A stretch of DNA of 64,000 nucleotides from Branchipolynoe longqiensis (GCA_030323885.1 CM059186.1:28939005-29003004); one strand, 5' to 3'; shown: positions 33,050-44,350, counted from the stretch's first letter. Numbers and translations are program-made. The notes: generated by a model not told the origin, from the sequence alone.

Positions 33050-33770
33050 GTCCGTGATTAATTATAAACTGGTACGTAGACACTAGTAGTAATCCTATAT
33101 GTAATTAACTATGAACTGGTGCATTAATGCTAGTGGTAGCTCTGTCTGTAATTAAGTATGCACTGGTACATTAACACTAGCGGTAACCATCTCTTGTATT
33201 AACTATGAACTGGTACAATAACACTAGCAGTAACCATCTCTGTAATTAACTATGAACTGATGCATTAACGCTAGTGGTAACCCTGTCTGTAATTAAGTAT
33301 GCACTGGTACATTAACACAAGCGGTAACCCTCTCTTTTATTAACTATGAACTGGTACATTAACACTAGCAGTAACCATCTCTGTAATTAACTATGAACTG
33401 ATGCATTGACGCTAGTGGTAAACCTGTCTGTAATTAAGTATGCATTACTACATTAACACTAGCGGTAACCCTGTCTGTAATTAAGTATGCACTGGTACAT
33501 TAACGCTAGTGGTAACCCTGTCTGTAATTAAGTATGCACTGGTACGCTAACACTAGCGGTAACCCTGTCTGTAATTAAGTATGCACTGGTACATTAACAC
33601 TAGCGGTAACCATCTCTGTAACTAACTTTAAACTGGTACATTAATACTAGTGGTAGCCCTGTCTCAGTGTCTGTGGTTAACTATGAACTAGTACATTAAC
33701 GCTAGTGGTAACCTTGTCTGTTATTAACTATGAACTGGTACATTAACAGTAATGTTAACCATCTCTGTAA
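33050..33770. repeat. 47-bp minisatellite, about 15 units
   Basis: Unit landmarks are 'taattaagtatgcactggta', 'cattaacactagcgg' and 'taaccctgtctg'. Adjacent units start 47 bases apart (33511 and 33558). Units alternate between 'aagtatgcact' and 'aactatgaact' forms. Confidence 0.92.
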
Positions 33771-33779
33771 TTAATTATG

Positions 33780-34354
33780 AACTCCTTAATAAAACGCAGA
33801 AGAATGAATGTAGTTGACGCAGTGGCGTAATGGGGGAGGGGGAGGTGAAGGGGGGTTGCTGCTACTGCTGCTACTGCGTCTTCATCTATGTGTGGGGGAA
33901 GGAGAGTATCGCCACTACGCCCCCCCCCCCCCCCCCCCCCCTCAGACACACACCCCTCCCGCCCGCCGCTCACCACAACACGTCACAATCTAGCACCGTC
34001 TGAACAAACAGTAGGCTTCAAACTACGACGAGACATCTCCAACTCGGCGTCAGCACACACACCCTCCCCTCTCCCCTCCCCCCTCCCCCCTCCCACATTG
34101 CACAGCTAGGATTAGGAGTAGGACTGCGGCGGCGCTCAGAGAGACCACACACACACCTCCACACACACACACACACACACACATGGCTGCCATGCCGGCG
34201 GACAGCGGCAGCACAGCGACAGGAAGCCTACCTACACGCGGCCGACCACAGGAGCCACACGGCGGGCGCTTGGAGCTTATCCGAGCAAGGCACACATACA
34301 CCCGCTCGCAGCCCCGCCCGACCCGGCCCGGCCCCAACCCGCTATCCTCTCCTT

Positions 34355-34401
<47 letters not shown>
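33780..34401. other. Unassigned GC/CA-rich DNA ending in a TA microsatellite
   Basis: C-run at 33921-33941, CA repeats at 34138-34182, (TA)n at 34358-34401. No gene is recognised. Confidence 0.45.
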
Positions 34402-34406
<5 letters not shown>

Positions 34407-34592
34407 CTGCATAAGCAATTATACTAGTATAATTATCCGTAAATCGATCATCTATGAACTCATCAACCAGACGCTACACCACTAACTGACACTCCGCCAG
34501 TCATCTACTGGTCAGGCCTTCTGCCTCGCCTGGTGGCGCCAGGTGCCAGGTGCCATGTCCTCCTCGCCTCACGCCTGTGCCACTCGCTCCAA
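34402..34592 (+). mobile_element. TATA-head element, variant
   Basis: 'gtgctgcataagcaattata' 'ctagtataattatccgtaaa' is the diverged head also seen at 43978. The middle has a dyad 'tggtggcgccagg', the end reads 'gcctgtgccactcgctcc'. (TA)n on both sides. Confidence 0.6.
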
Positions 34593-34604
34593 TATATATA
34601 TATG

Positions 34605-34782
34605 CAGTAAAACCTCCATAACCGACCACTTCCATAGATCGACCACTCCCCTATATCGATCGTATTATTTGGGTCCCAACAATACCATTATCACGATATT
34701 CTAACTCCTTAAACCGACCACCTCCCTAAACCAACCACCTGAAGTCGGTGCCAACGTCGTTCGATTTAGAGAGGTTTTACTG
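34605..34782. mobile_element. pogo/Tc1-like MITE, clearest copy
   Basis: 'cagtaaaacctccataaccg' at the left and the inverted 'gagaggttttactg' at the right, 178 bases. TATG lies on both sides. Inner 'cgaccactcccctatatcga' is shared with 3112 and 9697. Confidence 0.75.
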
Positions 34783-34820
<38 letters not shown>

Positions 34821-35371
34821 TATGTGTGTGTATATATGTACAGTTCCACAATCCGTTATACGAAATTCAGAAATCTAAAAAGCTCTGAAAACCGAAGTGT
34901 TGTTCATTTTATTGTACATCATGTAAATAAAATATAATACTATTTATCGTCTTTATCTATTTCACTTATCGTGAATATTCACACGTTGCTCTGGAGAAAT
35001 ATTGATGTGTATGATTACAGTTCAGTTGAAGATATATATATGCTTGACTTTGCCCAAATGCTTTGTTGCAAGAAATGAAATTTACTAGAATATTGACGGT
35101 ATATAATTATCCCATTCTTTCATTTATCACCATATTACTCTATACATAGGCTGTAAATACTGTACTAATATTTGCAGTATTTATTTATCCCACTTAATGT
35201 GAGTAATCATACCTTATTTACCGAGTAATCATGCGTTATTGACTGCAGTGTTAATTAATGTTTCATTGCTATCTTTATTCGGTAATCCGAAAAATTCTGA
35301 ATTCTGAAACACAACTAAGTCCAATGATTTCAAATAAGGCAGTACAGGCAATCATATATATATATATATAT
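34783..35371. other. Unassigned AT-rich DNA with TA tracts
   Basis: (TA)n at 34790-34830 and 35355-35371. No gene is recognised. Confidence 0.45.
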
Positions 35372-35624
35372 GAGACTGTCTCAAAAGGTGCTAAGCAATA
35401 TGGGACAAAACTTTGTCCATTGTAACGATCAACATACTATCTCCTTATGCATTTGCTCAGGATAAACTGATTTGTTTTTTACATGGTCTTTCATAAACCC
35501 AATAGAATACATATTGATTTGAAGCAAATGTCCTTGTGTTTTCAGTGTAACCGTTTCTGTGCTGCTTTGTGTCAATCATTACAATGGACAAAAAAAAGAA
35601 GAGTTATCACCTTTTCAGACATGC
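35372..35624. mobile_element. Short TIR element (about 253 b)
   Basis: Left 'gagactgtctcaaaaggtg' and right inverted 'caccttttcagacatgctc'. Non-coding. The right end is repeated at 36405-36418 inside the tandem duplication. Confidence 0.6.
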
Positions 35625-37030
35625 TCATGGGACTGATGTATGCATATGACCGTTGGAGGTTGGGGAGGTGCGACTCCCGCCACCGCCTGCCGCTGAGCGA
35701 CCAATCGGCGCCCAGCTCATATAACTTCACCGCCAGCGCCACCCAGCGCGCAAGCTTGGGGGTCGCAGGTTCTAATCCAATATGCCAAATATATAATAAA
35801 AGGTTGCATAATAATACTATTTGTATAAATGCTTTATGCTACACATATATATATTGCTGAAACTAGTGAAAGCTTAATTAATAATTGCATAATTAATTAA
35901 ACATCAAGATTACTTAAAATGGCACCGTATATTTGAAATAGGAGAACTAGGATCTGCCGTTATATATAAGTTATAACTGTATAATGAATTAAACATCAAA
36001 TATATATTTGTATGTTGCTTAAAATTTCATCCCATTTGAACATTAGGAGAATTATGAGATTTTATTATGTATATTTACTTAGTGAATTAACCATCAAAAG
36101 TATATAGGTTGGTTGTTGGAGTTTTAGGTCCTGAGAACATCTAAGGTCATATCAGGATGGGTACCGACGTATGACACTCATGGCGACTTTATAGTGCTAC
36201 CCCTCTGGGAAATCAGGCTACCCCTCTGGGAAATCTCCTTATGCATTTGCTCAGGATAAACTGATTTGTTTTTTACATGGTGTTTCATAAACCCAATAGA
36301 ATACATATTGATTTGAAGCAAATGTCCTTGTGTTTTCAGTGTAACCGTTTCTGTGCTGTTTTGTGTCAATCATTACAATGGACAAAAACAAGAAGAGTTA
36401 TCACCTTTTGAGACATGCTCATGGGACTGATGTATGCATATGACCGTTGGAGGTTGGGGAGGAGCGACTCCCGCCACCGCCGCCCGCTGAGCGACCAATC
36501 GGCACCCAGCTCATATAACTTCACCGCCAGCGCCACCCAGCGCGCAAGCTTGGGGGTCGCAGGTTCTAATCCAATATGCCAAATATATAATAAAATGTTG
36601 CATAATAATACTATTTGTATAAATGCTTTATGCTACACATATATATATTGCTGAAACTAGTGAAAGCTTAATTAATAATTGCATAATTAATTAAACATCA
36701 AGATTACTTAAAATGGCACCGTATATTTGAAATAGGAGAACTAGGATCTGCCGTTATATATAAGTTATAACTGTATAATGAATTAAAACATCAAATATAT
36801 ATTTGTATGTTGCTTAAAATTTCATCCCATTTGAACATTAGGAGAATTATGAGATTTTATTATGTATATTTACTTAGTGAATTAACCATCAAAAGTATAT
36901 AGGTTGGTTGTTGGAGTTTTAGGTCCTGAGAACATCTAAGGTCATATCAGGACGGGTACCGACGTATGACACTCATGGCGACTTTATAGTGCTACCCCTC
37001 TGGGAAATCAGGCCACCAGCACCATGACCC
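35443..37030 (+). repeat. Direct tandem duplication, unit about 794 bases
   Basis: The segment from 'ctccttatgcatttgctcag' at 35443 to the SINE-A piece at 36236 is repeated from 36237 to about 37030, with few differences ('cccagctcatataacttcac' in both). The junction falls within 'cccctctgggaaat', which occurs twice in a row there. Each unit holds a segment with a tRNA-like 'ggtcgcaggttctaatcc'. The first copy ends with a truncated SINE-A (36108-36236) and the second continues into the complete one. Confidence 0.9.
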
Positions 37031-37205
37031 GATACCCCACTCAGTTACATTATCCTAACACTGAGCAAACCAGTTCTGATCCTAACCTATTAATGCTGAG
37101 CACCAGGCTAGGAAGCGACAAGTATCAATTTTCTGAGTCATTGGTTTGACTGAACTGGGAATTGAACTCCTGAGGCCCACGATCTACCGTTTCGGGAACC
37201 CTGCC
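36902..37205 (-). mobile_element. SINE-A, nearly full length, reverse
   Basis: 'ggttggttgttggagtttta' tail end, full body, head region 'cccacgatctaccgtttcgg'. Confidence 0.85.
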
Positions 37206-37579
37206 CAGGATATATCTATATGTATATATATATATATATATGCATGTATATATACTTACATAGATAGATATAGATAAACATATATTGCTTAAAAGTTGGT
37301 TCCATATGTGAGGGTGTATTTTTCAGCTATAACCTCCAGTCCATCCCGATAAACCTGCGCAAATTGTACTATATTACTCTTCAATATCCACCCCGAGTTG
37401 CAACAGGAAATTGTCCCTTCAAGCAGATCAATAGACTGGCTGCTTCCCAGAAAGGCGCCTGCGCCAGGCCCCGCCCTCCACGGTCGCCCCCTCACCATCC
37501 GCCGGGCAGCCCAAATGTGATTGCTTGCAAGTGATATGTGGGGGGTCGAGACTCACCGGGCAGAGGCTCCAGGACGGCC
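37206..37579. other. Unassigned
   Basis: (TA)n near 37215-37245. 37500-37560 resembles 29860-29930 ('cttgcaagtgat') in also bordering a GGGAC-rich tract. No gene is assigned. Confidence 0.35.
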
Positions 37580-38460
37580 GGGCCGGGGGCGGGGTGGAGG
37601 CGGGGCGGGGACGGGGACGGGGCGGGACACGGGCAGGATGCGACGGGACGGGGACGGGGACGGGGACGGGGACGGGGACGGGGACGTGGACGGGACGGGG
37701 ACGGGGACGGGGACGGGGACGGGGCGGGGACGGGACGGGGACGGGGACGGGGACGGGGACGGGACGGGGACGGGACGGGACGGGGACGGGGACGGGGACG
37801 GGGACGGGGACGGGGACGGGGACGGGGACGGGACGGGGAACGGGGACGGGGACGGGGACGGGACGGGGACGGGGACGGGGACGGGGACGGGGACGGGGAC
37901 GGGACGGGGACGGGGACGGGGACGGGGACGGGGACGGGGACGGGGACGGGACGGGGACGGGGCGGGGACGGGGACGGGGACGGGGACGGGGACGGGGACG
38001 GGACGGGGACGGGACGGGGACGGGGACGTGGACGGGGACGGGGACGGGAACGGGACGGGGACGGGGACGGGACGGGGGCGGGGACGGGGACGACGGGGAC
38101 GGGACGGGGACGGGTAGGGACGGGGACGGGGACGGGGACGTGGACGGGGACGGGACGGGACGGGGACGGGGACGGGGACGGGCGGGGACGGGGACGGGAC
38201 GGGACGGGACGGGACGGGGACGGGGACGGGGACGGGGACGGGGACGGGGGCGGGACGGGGACGGGACGGGGACGGGGACGGGGACGGGGACGGGGACTGG
38301 GACGGGGACGGGGACGGGGACGGGGACGGGGACGGGGACGGGGACGGGGGCGGGGACGGGGACGGAGACGGGGACGGGGACGGGGACGGGGACGGGGACG
38401 GGGACGGGGACGGGTAGGGGACGGGGACGGGGACGGGGATGGGGCCGAGGCCGAGGCCGG
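37580..38460. repeat. (GGGGAC)n array, about 0.88 kb
   Basis: Hexamer GGGGAC with GGGAC, GGGGCG and GGGGTA variants runs almost without interruption. CpG-dense and with strong G-quadruplex potential on the plus strand. The very long open frames in several phases (Gly/Thr/Arg/Asp or Pro/Val/Arg) result only from the hexamer. Confidence 0.95.
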
Positions 38461-38666
38461 GGACGAGTCCGGCGCGCCGACGGGGACAGGGCGGGTAAGA
38501 ACCGTAATAATACGATGATGATGATGTATATGTAGGGGGTGGGGTGTTGTGTGCTGTGAGAGTGAGTGTGATGTATCTGTGTGCTATGAGAGTGGATAGT
38601 CAGTGTGTGTGCTGTGAGAGTGTCTAGATCTGAGAATGTGTGTGGTGTGTGAGTGTGGTGTGTGAA

Positions 38667-38795
38667 TGAAGCCAATGACTTACTAAATGTAAACATCTTA
38701 ACATGATTTTCGGTATTACTAGGATAGTGCAATGACTGGTTAGTTCAGTACCAGGATAGTGTGACTGAATGGGATATCGGGTCATGGTGCCACGT
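38667..38795 (+). mobile_element. SINE-A body fragment
   Basis: 'gccaatgacttactaaatg' to 'gggatatcgggtcatggtgc'. Neither head nor tail is present. TATACC-type simple sequence follows (38800-38995). Confidence 0.7.
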
Positions 38796-38997
38796 ACACC
38801 ATACATAACGTACCTACCATAAAATATACACATATACCATAGCATTTAGCCTATATATACCAAATACATCATATATATATATACCACATATGCCATATAT
38901 ACCATATGTACCGTCTATGCCATAGTCCTATATATGACATATGTATACCATATACACCATATATGCTATATACACCATATATACTATATACAGCGAG

Positions 38998-39504
38998 CGT
39001 GGTGGCCGAATCGGTTCAATGCAGGCCTCCCGCATGAGAGATCGGGAGTTCAATTCCAACCAATGACTTAAGCCAAGTACACACCTACCGTTTACGATTC
39101 GTGCACTAAAACTCGCGACTCGACCCGACCCGCTTAAAACTGAAAATGGGCGGATTCATTTTTCGAATCGCGAATCGCAATCGTAAGGAAGGCCTTTTAG
39201 CCCTAAAATTGATTTTTAAGTCCCGAATCGCAATCGGTAGGTGTGCTAGGGGAGTGCACACCTCAAGACTTTTGGGCAATTTTTGATCGAATACGGTAGG
39301 TGGGTGTGGAAAAACGGTAGGTGTGTACCTAGCATTACAATATTGATACTTCTCACTTCCTAGCTTGGCACTCAGCATTAATAGGATATGGCCAGGACCG
39401 CCTTGCACCATGTGAGGATCATGTGACCAAGTGGGATATCGGGTCATGGCAGCCTGGTCTTCCAGTGGGGCAGCACTATAAAGTCACCATGATCGCGACG
39501 CCGA
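38998..39504 (+). mobile_element. SINE-A interrupted by a Harbinger-like MITE
   Basis: Head at 38998-39070 ('ggtggccgaatcggttcaat') and body at 39335-39504. The body ends at 'aagtcaccatgat' without the tail. Confidence 0.85.
39071..39334. mobile_element. PIF/Harbinger-like MITE (264 b) inside SINE-A, TSD TTA
   Basis: Ends 'agccaagtacacacctaccg' and inverted 'cggtaggtgtgtacctagca'. TTA at 39068-39070 and 39335-39337. The interior has 'cgaatcgcaatcg' words. Because it cuts a recognisable SINE-A, the empty site can be reconstructed exactly and confirms the 3-bp duplication. Confidence 0.9.
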
Positions 39505-39539
39505 GACACTGACTCAGCGCCTGGGGCAACGCGTCCCGA

Positions 39540-39877
39540 CCGGGTGCAGTGGCAGAATCGGTAGAGCGTGGGTCTCGCCTGCGGGAGATCGGGAGTTCGG
39601 TACCAGGTCGATTCAAACAATGACTTATAAAATTGATACTTGTCACTTCCTAGCCAGGTGCCTGGCATTATTAGGACAGGGCAAGGACTGGTTGAGCCAG
39701 TGTCAGGATAATGTGACTGAGTGGGATATCAGGTCATGTTTCTGGTGGCCTGATTTCCCAGTGGGGCTGCACTATATAATCGCCATGAAAGTTCATTCTC
39801 ACAAGTCGGAACCCATCCTGATAAGCCATATGACCTTAGATGATGCCAGGATGTAAAACTCCAACAACTAACCAACC
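39540..39877 (+). mobile_element. SINE-A, full length
   Basis: Head 'gggtgcagtggcagaatcgg', 'cgggagttcggtaccagg', full body, CAACAACTAACC tail. Confidence 0.9.
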
Positions 39878-40097
39878 GCGAGAATTAGATGGGAAATAAT
39901 GCGACAACAGATGCCCTGCGATTCTCAGCGCCCGCCGGTTACAGGTGACGCTAGTCGGGCGGGCGGGCGGCCGGGGGGAGGAGGGGTACGGGCGGCAGGG
40001 CGGGAGTGAACCAACAACACCCAAACAAGATTGTTGGCTGGCAAGAAGCCGGTATCAACGGCAGCAGCAACAAGCAGAAAAAACGACCATCACCACC
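39878..40097. other. Unassigned
   Basis: Short unique stretch leading into the 10-bp array. No feature is recognised. Confidence 0.4.
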
Positions 40098-40462
40098 ACC
40101 ACGACCCTGCACGACCCTGCACCGCCCTGCACCACCCTGCACGACCCTGCACGACCCTGCACCACCCTGCACCACCCTGCACCACCCTGCACCACCCTGC
40201 ACCACCCTGCACCAACCTGCACCACCCTGCACCAACCTGCACCACCCTGCACCACCCTGCACCACCCTGCACCACCCTGAACCACCCTGAACCACCCTGA
40301 ACCACCCTGCACCACCCTGCAGCACTGCACCACCCTGCACCACCCAGACGCGATGGCCGAATGAGTTAGGGCGTCCGTCCTGATATGACCTTAAATGTTG
40401 CTACGACGTAAAACAACAACAAACAAACAAAACTGCACCACCCTGCACCACCCACACCAAGC
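40098..40462. repeat. 10-bp minisatellite (CACCACCCTG)n interrupted by a SINE
   Basis: About 25 units of 'caccaccctg' with G, A and T variants. The array resumes at 40434-40462 after a short SINE-A. Confidence 0.93.
40345..40434 (+). mobile_element. SINE-A internally deleted (head joined to tail)
   Basis: The head 'cagacgcgatggccgaatga' 'gttagggcgtccg' passes straight into 'tcctgatatgacctt' and '(CAAA)n'. About 240 bases of body are missing. The break sits at 'cgtcc', a word present in both the head and the tail of the full SINE. 'ctgcaccaccc' lies on both sides. Confidence 0.85.
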
Positions 40463-40789
40463 GGTGACATTTTAACAAACGAATTTTTGCCCCTGAAGGC
40501 TTCTCAAACCATGACCATGTTCGGTGCTCTGGGGAAATGATATGGAAAGGTCGGTGGGAGGGCGGGTGTGGGCGAGTGAGTAGGCATAGAGGGAGGGGGG
40601 TGCGGGCCGGCGTGTTAAAAACAAATATTAAGGATTAAAAAATAAATAAATTAAAAATCAATGGAATCAGCACTGGGCGTTTATTTTTTACCTCCCCGGA
40701 TGCCTGTCTGTAAGCCGCCTGCTGGGTTGGTGGCCGCGCGGTATGTGCGGCATGCGTCGCATGTAGTGGGAGGCGCGCATGTCCACGGG

Positions 40790-40843
<54 letters not shown>

Positions 40844-40851
40844 TTCCTTTA
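40463..40851. other. Unassigned, ending in a (TA)n tract
   Basis: No recognised gene. (TA)n at 40793-40841 directly precedes the next TIR element. Confidence 0.4.
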
Positions 40852-41177
40852 AACCCCTGTCACACATCACCGGATTGAGCAACAGACAGAATTGTCTTAA
40901 AATGTGTCAAAATGTTCCGATATCGGGTCAAAGGCCACTGGACGAACGGACATGAAACAGACATGAAATGGACATAAGAGGGACATGAAACAAACATGAA
41001 TGGATAGCCAAGGGATGAAACAAACTCAAACCGGACAAGAACCATAGACGTCAATCCTGTGCCATCCGTTTCAAGTTTTGTGCATGGTCAAAACTTGTAT
41101 GGACACAAACCAGACGATAAACAGACTTTGTTCGGTCTCTTTCCGTTTCTGCCAATCCGGTGATGTGGGACAGGGGC
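40852..41177. mobile_element. PIF/Harbinger-like MITE (about 326 b)
   Basis: Ends 'acccctgtcacacatcaccg' and inverted 'cggtgatgtgggacagggg', with TTA next to each end, offset by one base. The interior repeats 'gacatgaaac' words. Same end type as 25584 and 30617. Confidence 0.75.
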
Positions 41178-41241
41178 TTATATTTGCTCCATACATAAAT
41201 GGGGTGGTGATGAGGGAGGGGGGGGGGGGGGGAGTAAACTG

Positions 41242-41275
41242 GCCATGATACGGCTATTAGTAGCCGTATCATGGC
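41242..41275. repeat. Perfect 15-bp hairpin, 4-base loop
   Basis: 'gccatgatacggcta' and its exact complement 'tagccgtatcatggc' are separated by TTAG. No T-run follows, so a terminator role is not indicated. Confidence 0.8.
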
Positions 41276-41512
41276 GTAGGCTGTGTGTGTACGTATGTGT
41301 GTGCGTGTGTGTGTGGTCAGTTTGATGAGGGCTTTCATAAATCCCAATAAGCAAACTACCTATTATTATTCTGTGTGTGTGGGTGGGTGCGTGGGTGTTG
41401 GGAGGGGTTGGAGGTTGGGGTGTGGACGGAGAGGCGGAGGCGGGGGGGGTAGCCAAACCCACAACCTGATGGCGGTGTAACATATTCTGTGCGCGGGTAC
41501 AGGTTGTTTGGT
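41276..41512. repeat. GT-rich simple sequence
   Basis: GTGTGTGC-type repeats at 41282-41320 and 41368-41450. No gene is recognised. Confidence 0.6.
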
Positions 41513-41876
41513 TTGGTTGGTTGTTAGAGTTTTACGTCCTGGCAACAGCTAAGGTCATAATATATCAGGATGGGTACCGACTTGTGACAGTGCACACTCA
41601 TGGCGACCTTATACTATAAATTCGCCATGAGTCATAATTTATAGTGCTGCACCACTGGGAAATCAGGCCGCCGGCACCATGACTCGATATCCAACTCAGT
41701 CATATTATCCTAATGCTGATCTAACCAGTCTTTGCCCTATCCTATTAATGCTGAGCGCCAGGCTAGGAAGTGAAAAGTATTAATCCTAAGGTCATTGGTT
41801 TGACTCGACCGGGAACTGAACTCTCGACCTTCCGCACGCGAAGCCCGCGCTCTACCGATTAGGCCACCGGGCCCGG
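41513..41876 (-). mobile_element. SINE-A, full length, reverse, with small internal duplication
   Basis: 'ggttggttgttagagtttta' end, body, and second-subtype head ('cgcacgcgaagcccgcgctc'). 'tatagt/tataaatt' around 41610-41645 shows a short internal inverted repetition. Confidence 0.88.
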
Positions 41877-42193
41877 GTCGCGCGTTTGCAGGAATTACAC
41901 TTATAAGTTATAGTGTGTGTATCTGGGGGTGGGGGAGGGGGGGGGGGGAGGAGGTTGCCAAACGGACAATCGGTTATCAGTGACGCAACGTGTGAGCGTG
42001 TGTGCGCATGTGCGGGAATTGTGCGTGGAAATAGGGCAGACAGGGAAGGGGCAGCGTGGGTCCAATGCGTCAGTGTGTAAATGCGGCCACATGATGTCCC
42101 GTGCGATGTGGCCCGACCCCTGCCCCTGCCCGATCTGGCCGCGGCCGGGCCCTCGCCCCGCTCCTGTCCCCGTCCCCGTTCTCGGCCGGGGAC
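41877..42193. other. Unassigned GC-rich DNA
   Basis: G-run at 41938-41949 and GC-rich 'cgtccccgtccccg' before the next element. Minus-strand open frames have no domain. Confidence 0.4.
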
Positions 42194-43277
42194 CCGGTGT
42201 AATGATTTCAACTTCCCCCCTTCTCAAGTTCCACCCCGGGAATCTGAAAATGTTTTCAACTTCCCTCCGGGGAACTTAAAAACGTTTTCAGATTCCTGGG
42301 GGGGAACTTAAAAACAGTTTTCAGATTCCTCCCCCTATTTTCAAATTCCCCCCTCCAGGAATACAATTTCAACTTCCCCCTTCCTAAGTTACCCCCCCAC
42401 CTCCGGGAATCTGAAAACGTTGTTAACTTCCCTCCATGGAAATTAAAAACGTTTTCAGATTCCCTGGGGGGGGGGGGTGGAATTAAAAACAGTTTTCAGA
42501 TTCCTCCCCCTATTTTCAAATCCCCCCCTACAGGAATACAATTTCAACTTCCCCCCTTCCCAAGTTACCCCCCGGGAATCTGAAAATGTTCTTAACTTCC
42601 CTCTGTGGAAATTAAAGACGTTTTCAGATTCCCAGTGGGAAATTAAAAACAGTTTTCAGATTCCTCCCCCTATTTTCAAATTAACCCCCCTCCGGGAATT
42701 TAAAATTGTTTAAAAATAAAGAAAATTCCACAAAAATGTAAAAGTTTTAAAAAGATCGGAAATTTATGAAAAATAGTAATAGTAGTCACCAAAATTTACC
42801 CAAAAAGATTGTTTGTTAATCGAACAATTTCATGCAAAAAATTCACCAAAAAAATGTATATTTCACGAAAATAAAGAATTTCACACAAAAATTCTATATT
42901 TTTTTAATTATTCAAAAAAGCACAACAAATTGAAAAGTTAAACAAATCGAAAATTTCACGGAAAATAAAAAATGTCCAGACAATTTCCAGAAAAATAACG
43001 AATTTAACGAAAAAAATTAAAGTTCACGAAAAATCTAATATTTCACGAAATTTCACAAAATAAGAGATTTTTGTATGTCTGTGTGTGTATGTCAGTCCGT
43101 AGTTCATTTTTATTTTATTTAAGATGGTGTGGATTATAATCCCCGGGGGGAGGGAAAGTTAAAACGAGGGAGGGAACTTGAAAACGTTTTCAAATTCCCC
43201 TGGGAGGAATTTGAAAACGTTTTCAAGTTCCCAGGGGGTAACTTGAATATGGGGGGAATTTGAAATCTTTACACCGG
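42194..43277. mobile_element. 1.08 kb TIR element built of palindromic GAAAACGTTTTC words
   Basis: Left end 'ccggtgtaatgatttcaact' and right end 'gaatttgaaatctttacaccgg' are inverted. Imperfect inverted similarity extends about 70 bases. Inside, three units of about 150 bases repeat 'gggaatctgaaaacgtt', 'ttcagattcctccccctatt' and 'aacttccctcc'. The 42720-43060 centre is AT-rich with iterated 'tttcacgaaaat'. No coding capacity and no clear target duplication, since the flanks are GC-rich simple sequence. Confidence 0.75.
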
Positions 43278-43971
43278 CCTAGGTCCCTTTTCCCCACCCC
43301 TGTCCCTGGCCACGTCCCCGGCCCCGGCCCCGGCTTGACCAGGCCTCGACTTGACCCGGACCCGGCCCATTGTGGGGCGGACTCGGGCCGAGCAACCCCC
43401 GGCCTTGACACGCCTAGCACGTCGCCGCCAGCAGTGCGTGCGGGGCGAGGCTCCGGGCTCCCGCCGCCGTCAGACTGAACCCTATTTCCCACCTAATGAA
43501 GAGTTGGATCCCATGAGGAACCAGCGGGCTGAATCATCAGCACCGACGCCCGTACATTATTCAGCTGGTGCCCGGCGTGGGTCCTCCTACCACCAAGCTG
43601 TATGTGTATATACTTCCACCACACAGCTGGGTACCAGTGGAGGCGCGGAGAAAGCAAAGCCAAGTCAAACCATCTCTCCAGGAACTGTTGGTTGGTTGGT
43701 TGTTGGAGCTTTGCGTCCTTGCAACATCTCAGGTCATATCAGGACGGGCTCCAGGAACCAGCCGACGAGAAAATGTCGCCTATTGGGTTTCAACTGTTTA
43801 GTAATAGGATAGTGATAAGCCCGTTATCGCCTGTAATAAGCTATGTAGCGCCACTTCCTCCCCCCCCCCCTCCCCTATCGGGTGGGGTGGGGTGGGGGGA
43901 GGGGGTACCGGCATGCACCGCATCCCCTGCGCGGGGCTTGACACTCCACTCGCTCGGAAGTTTTACATATA
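43278..43971. other. Unassigned GC-rich DNA with a SINE-A tail
   Basis: 43688-43751 is the reverse-oriented 3' end of SINE-A ('ggttggttgttggagctttg' 'cgtccttgcaacatctcagg'). The rest is GC-rich. The plus-strand open frame at 43351-43812 has no recognisable domain. Confidence 0.45.
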
Positions 43972-44186
43972 TATATACTATAAGTGCTGTATAAGCATTA
44001 TACGAGTATAATTATCCGTAAACTGATTAACCTCTAAAGTGTGCCCCTGTTGCACCATGTCTGACAATTCACAACTACTGACACTTAACAACTCACTCGG
44101 ACTGGACAGGCTCCCCTCCTTGCCTGGTGCTGCCACCTGGCCTATTCAGCTGTCACGTTTCAGACTGTACCTGTACCACTCGCTTA
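43972..44186 (+). mobile_element. TATA-head element, variant
   Basis: 'agtgctgtataagcattata' 'cgagtataattatccgtaaa' is close to the head at 34402. The end reads 'gtacctgtaccactcgc'. (TA)n on both sides. Confidence 0.65.
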
Positions 44187-44248
44187 AAAATGTTTGTTAT
44201 ATATATATATATATTTATATATATATTAATATTATCTTTCTCTATCCA

Positions 44249-44350
44249 GTGCAACTGACAATGGTCAACATCCGGTGGAGGCAATGTGGGCCGAAGGTGG
44301 CGCCACTGGTAGTGTTGGGTCTTTCCGAGTATAACAATTATAATAATACA
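44249..44350 (-). mobile_element. TATA-head element, 3' part, reverse
   Basis: On the minus strand it reads 'gttatactcggaaagaccca' ... 'ccaccttcggcccac' ... 'atgttgaccattgtcagttg', matching the inner and end parts of 25047, 48024 and 49367. The head is missing. TA-rich on both sides. Confidence 0.65.

Noticed and set aside
33050..33770. CRISPR-like regular repeat
   Set aside because: The 47-bp units are directly adjacent, with no spacers, in a eukaryotic context. The same applies to the 61-bp array at 49550.
37428..38732. Open frames of more than 300 codons on both strands of the GGGGAC array
   Set aside because: Frames exist in several phases at once because the hexamer has no stop. The composition is purely Gly/Thr/Arg/Asp or Pro/Val/Arg, with no domain.
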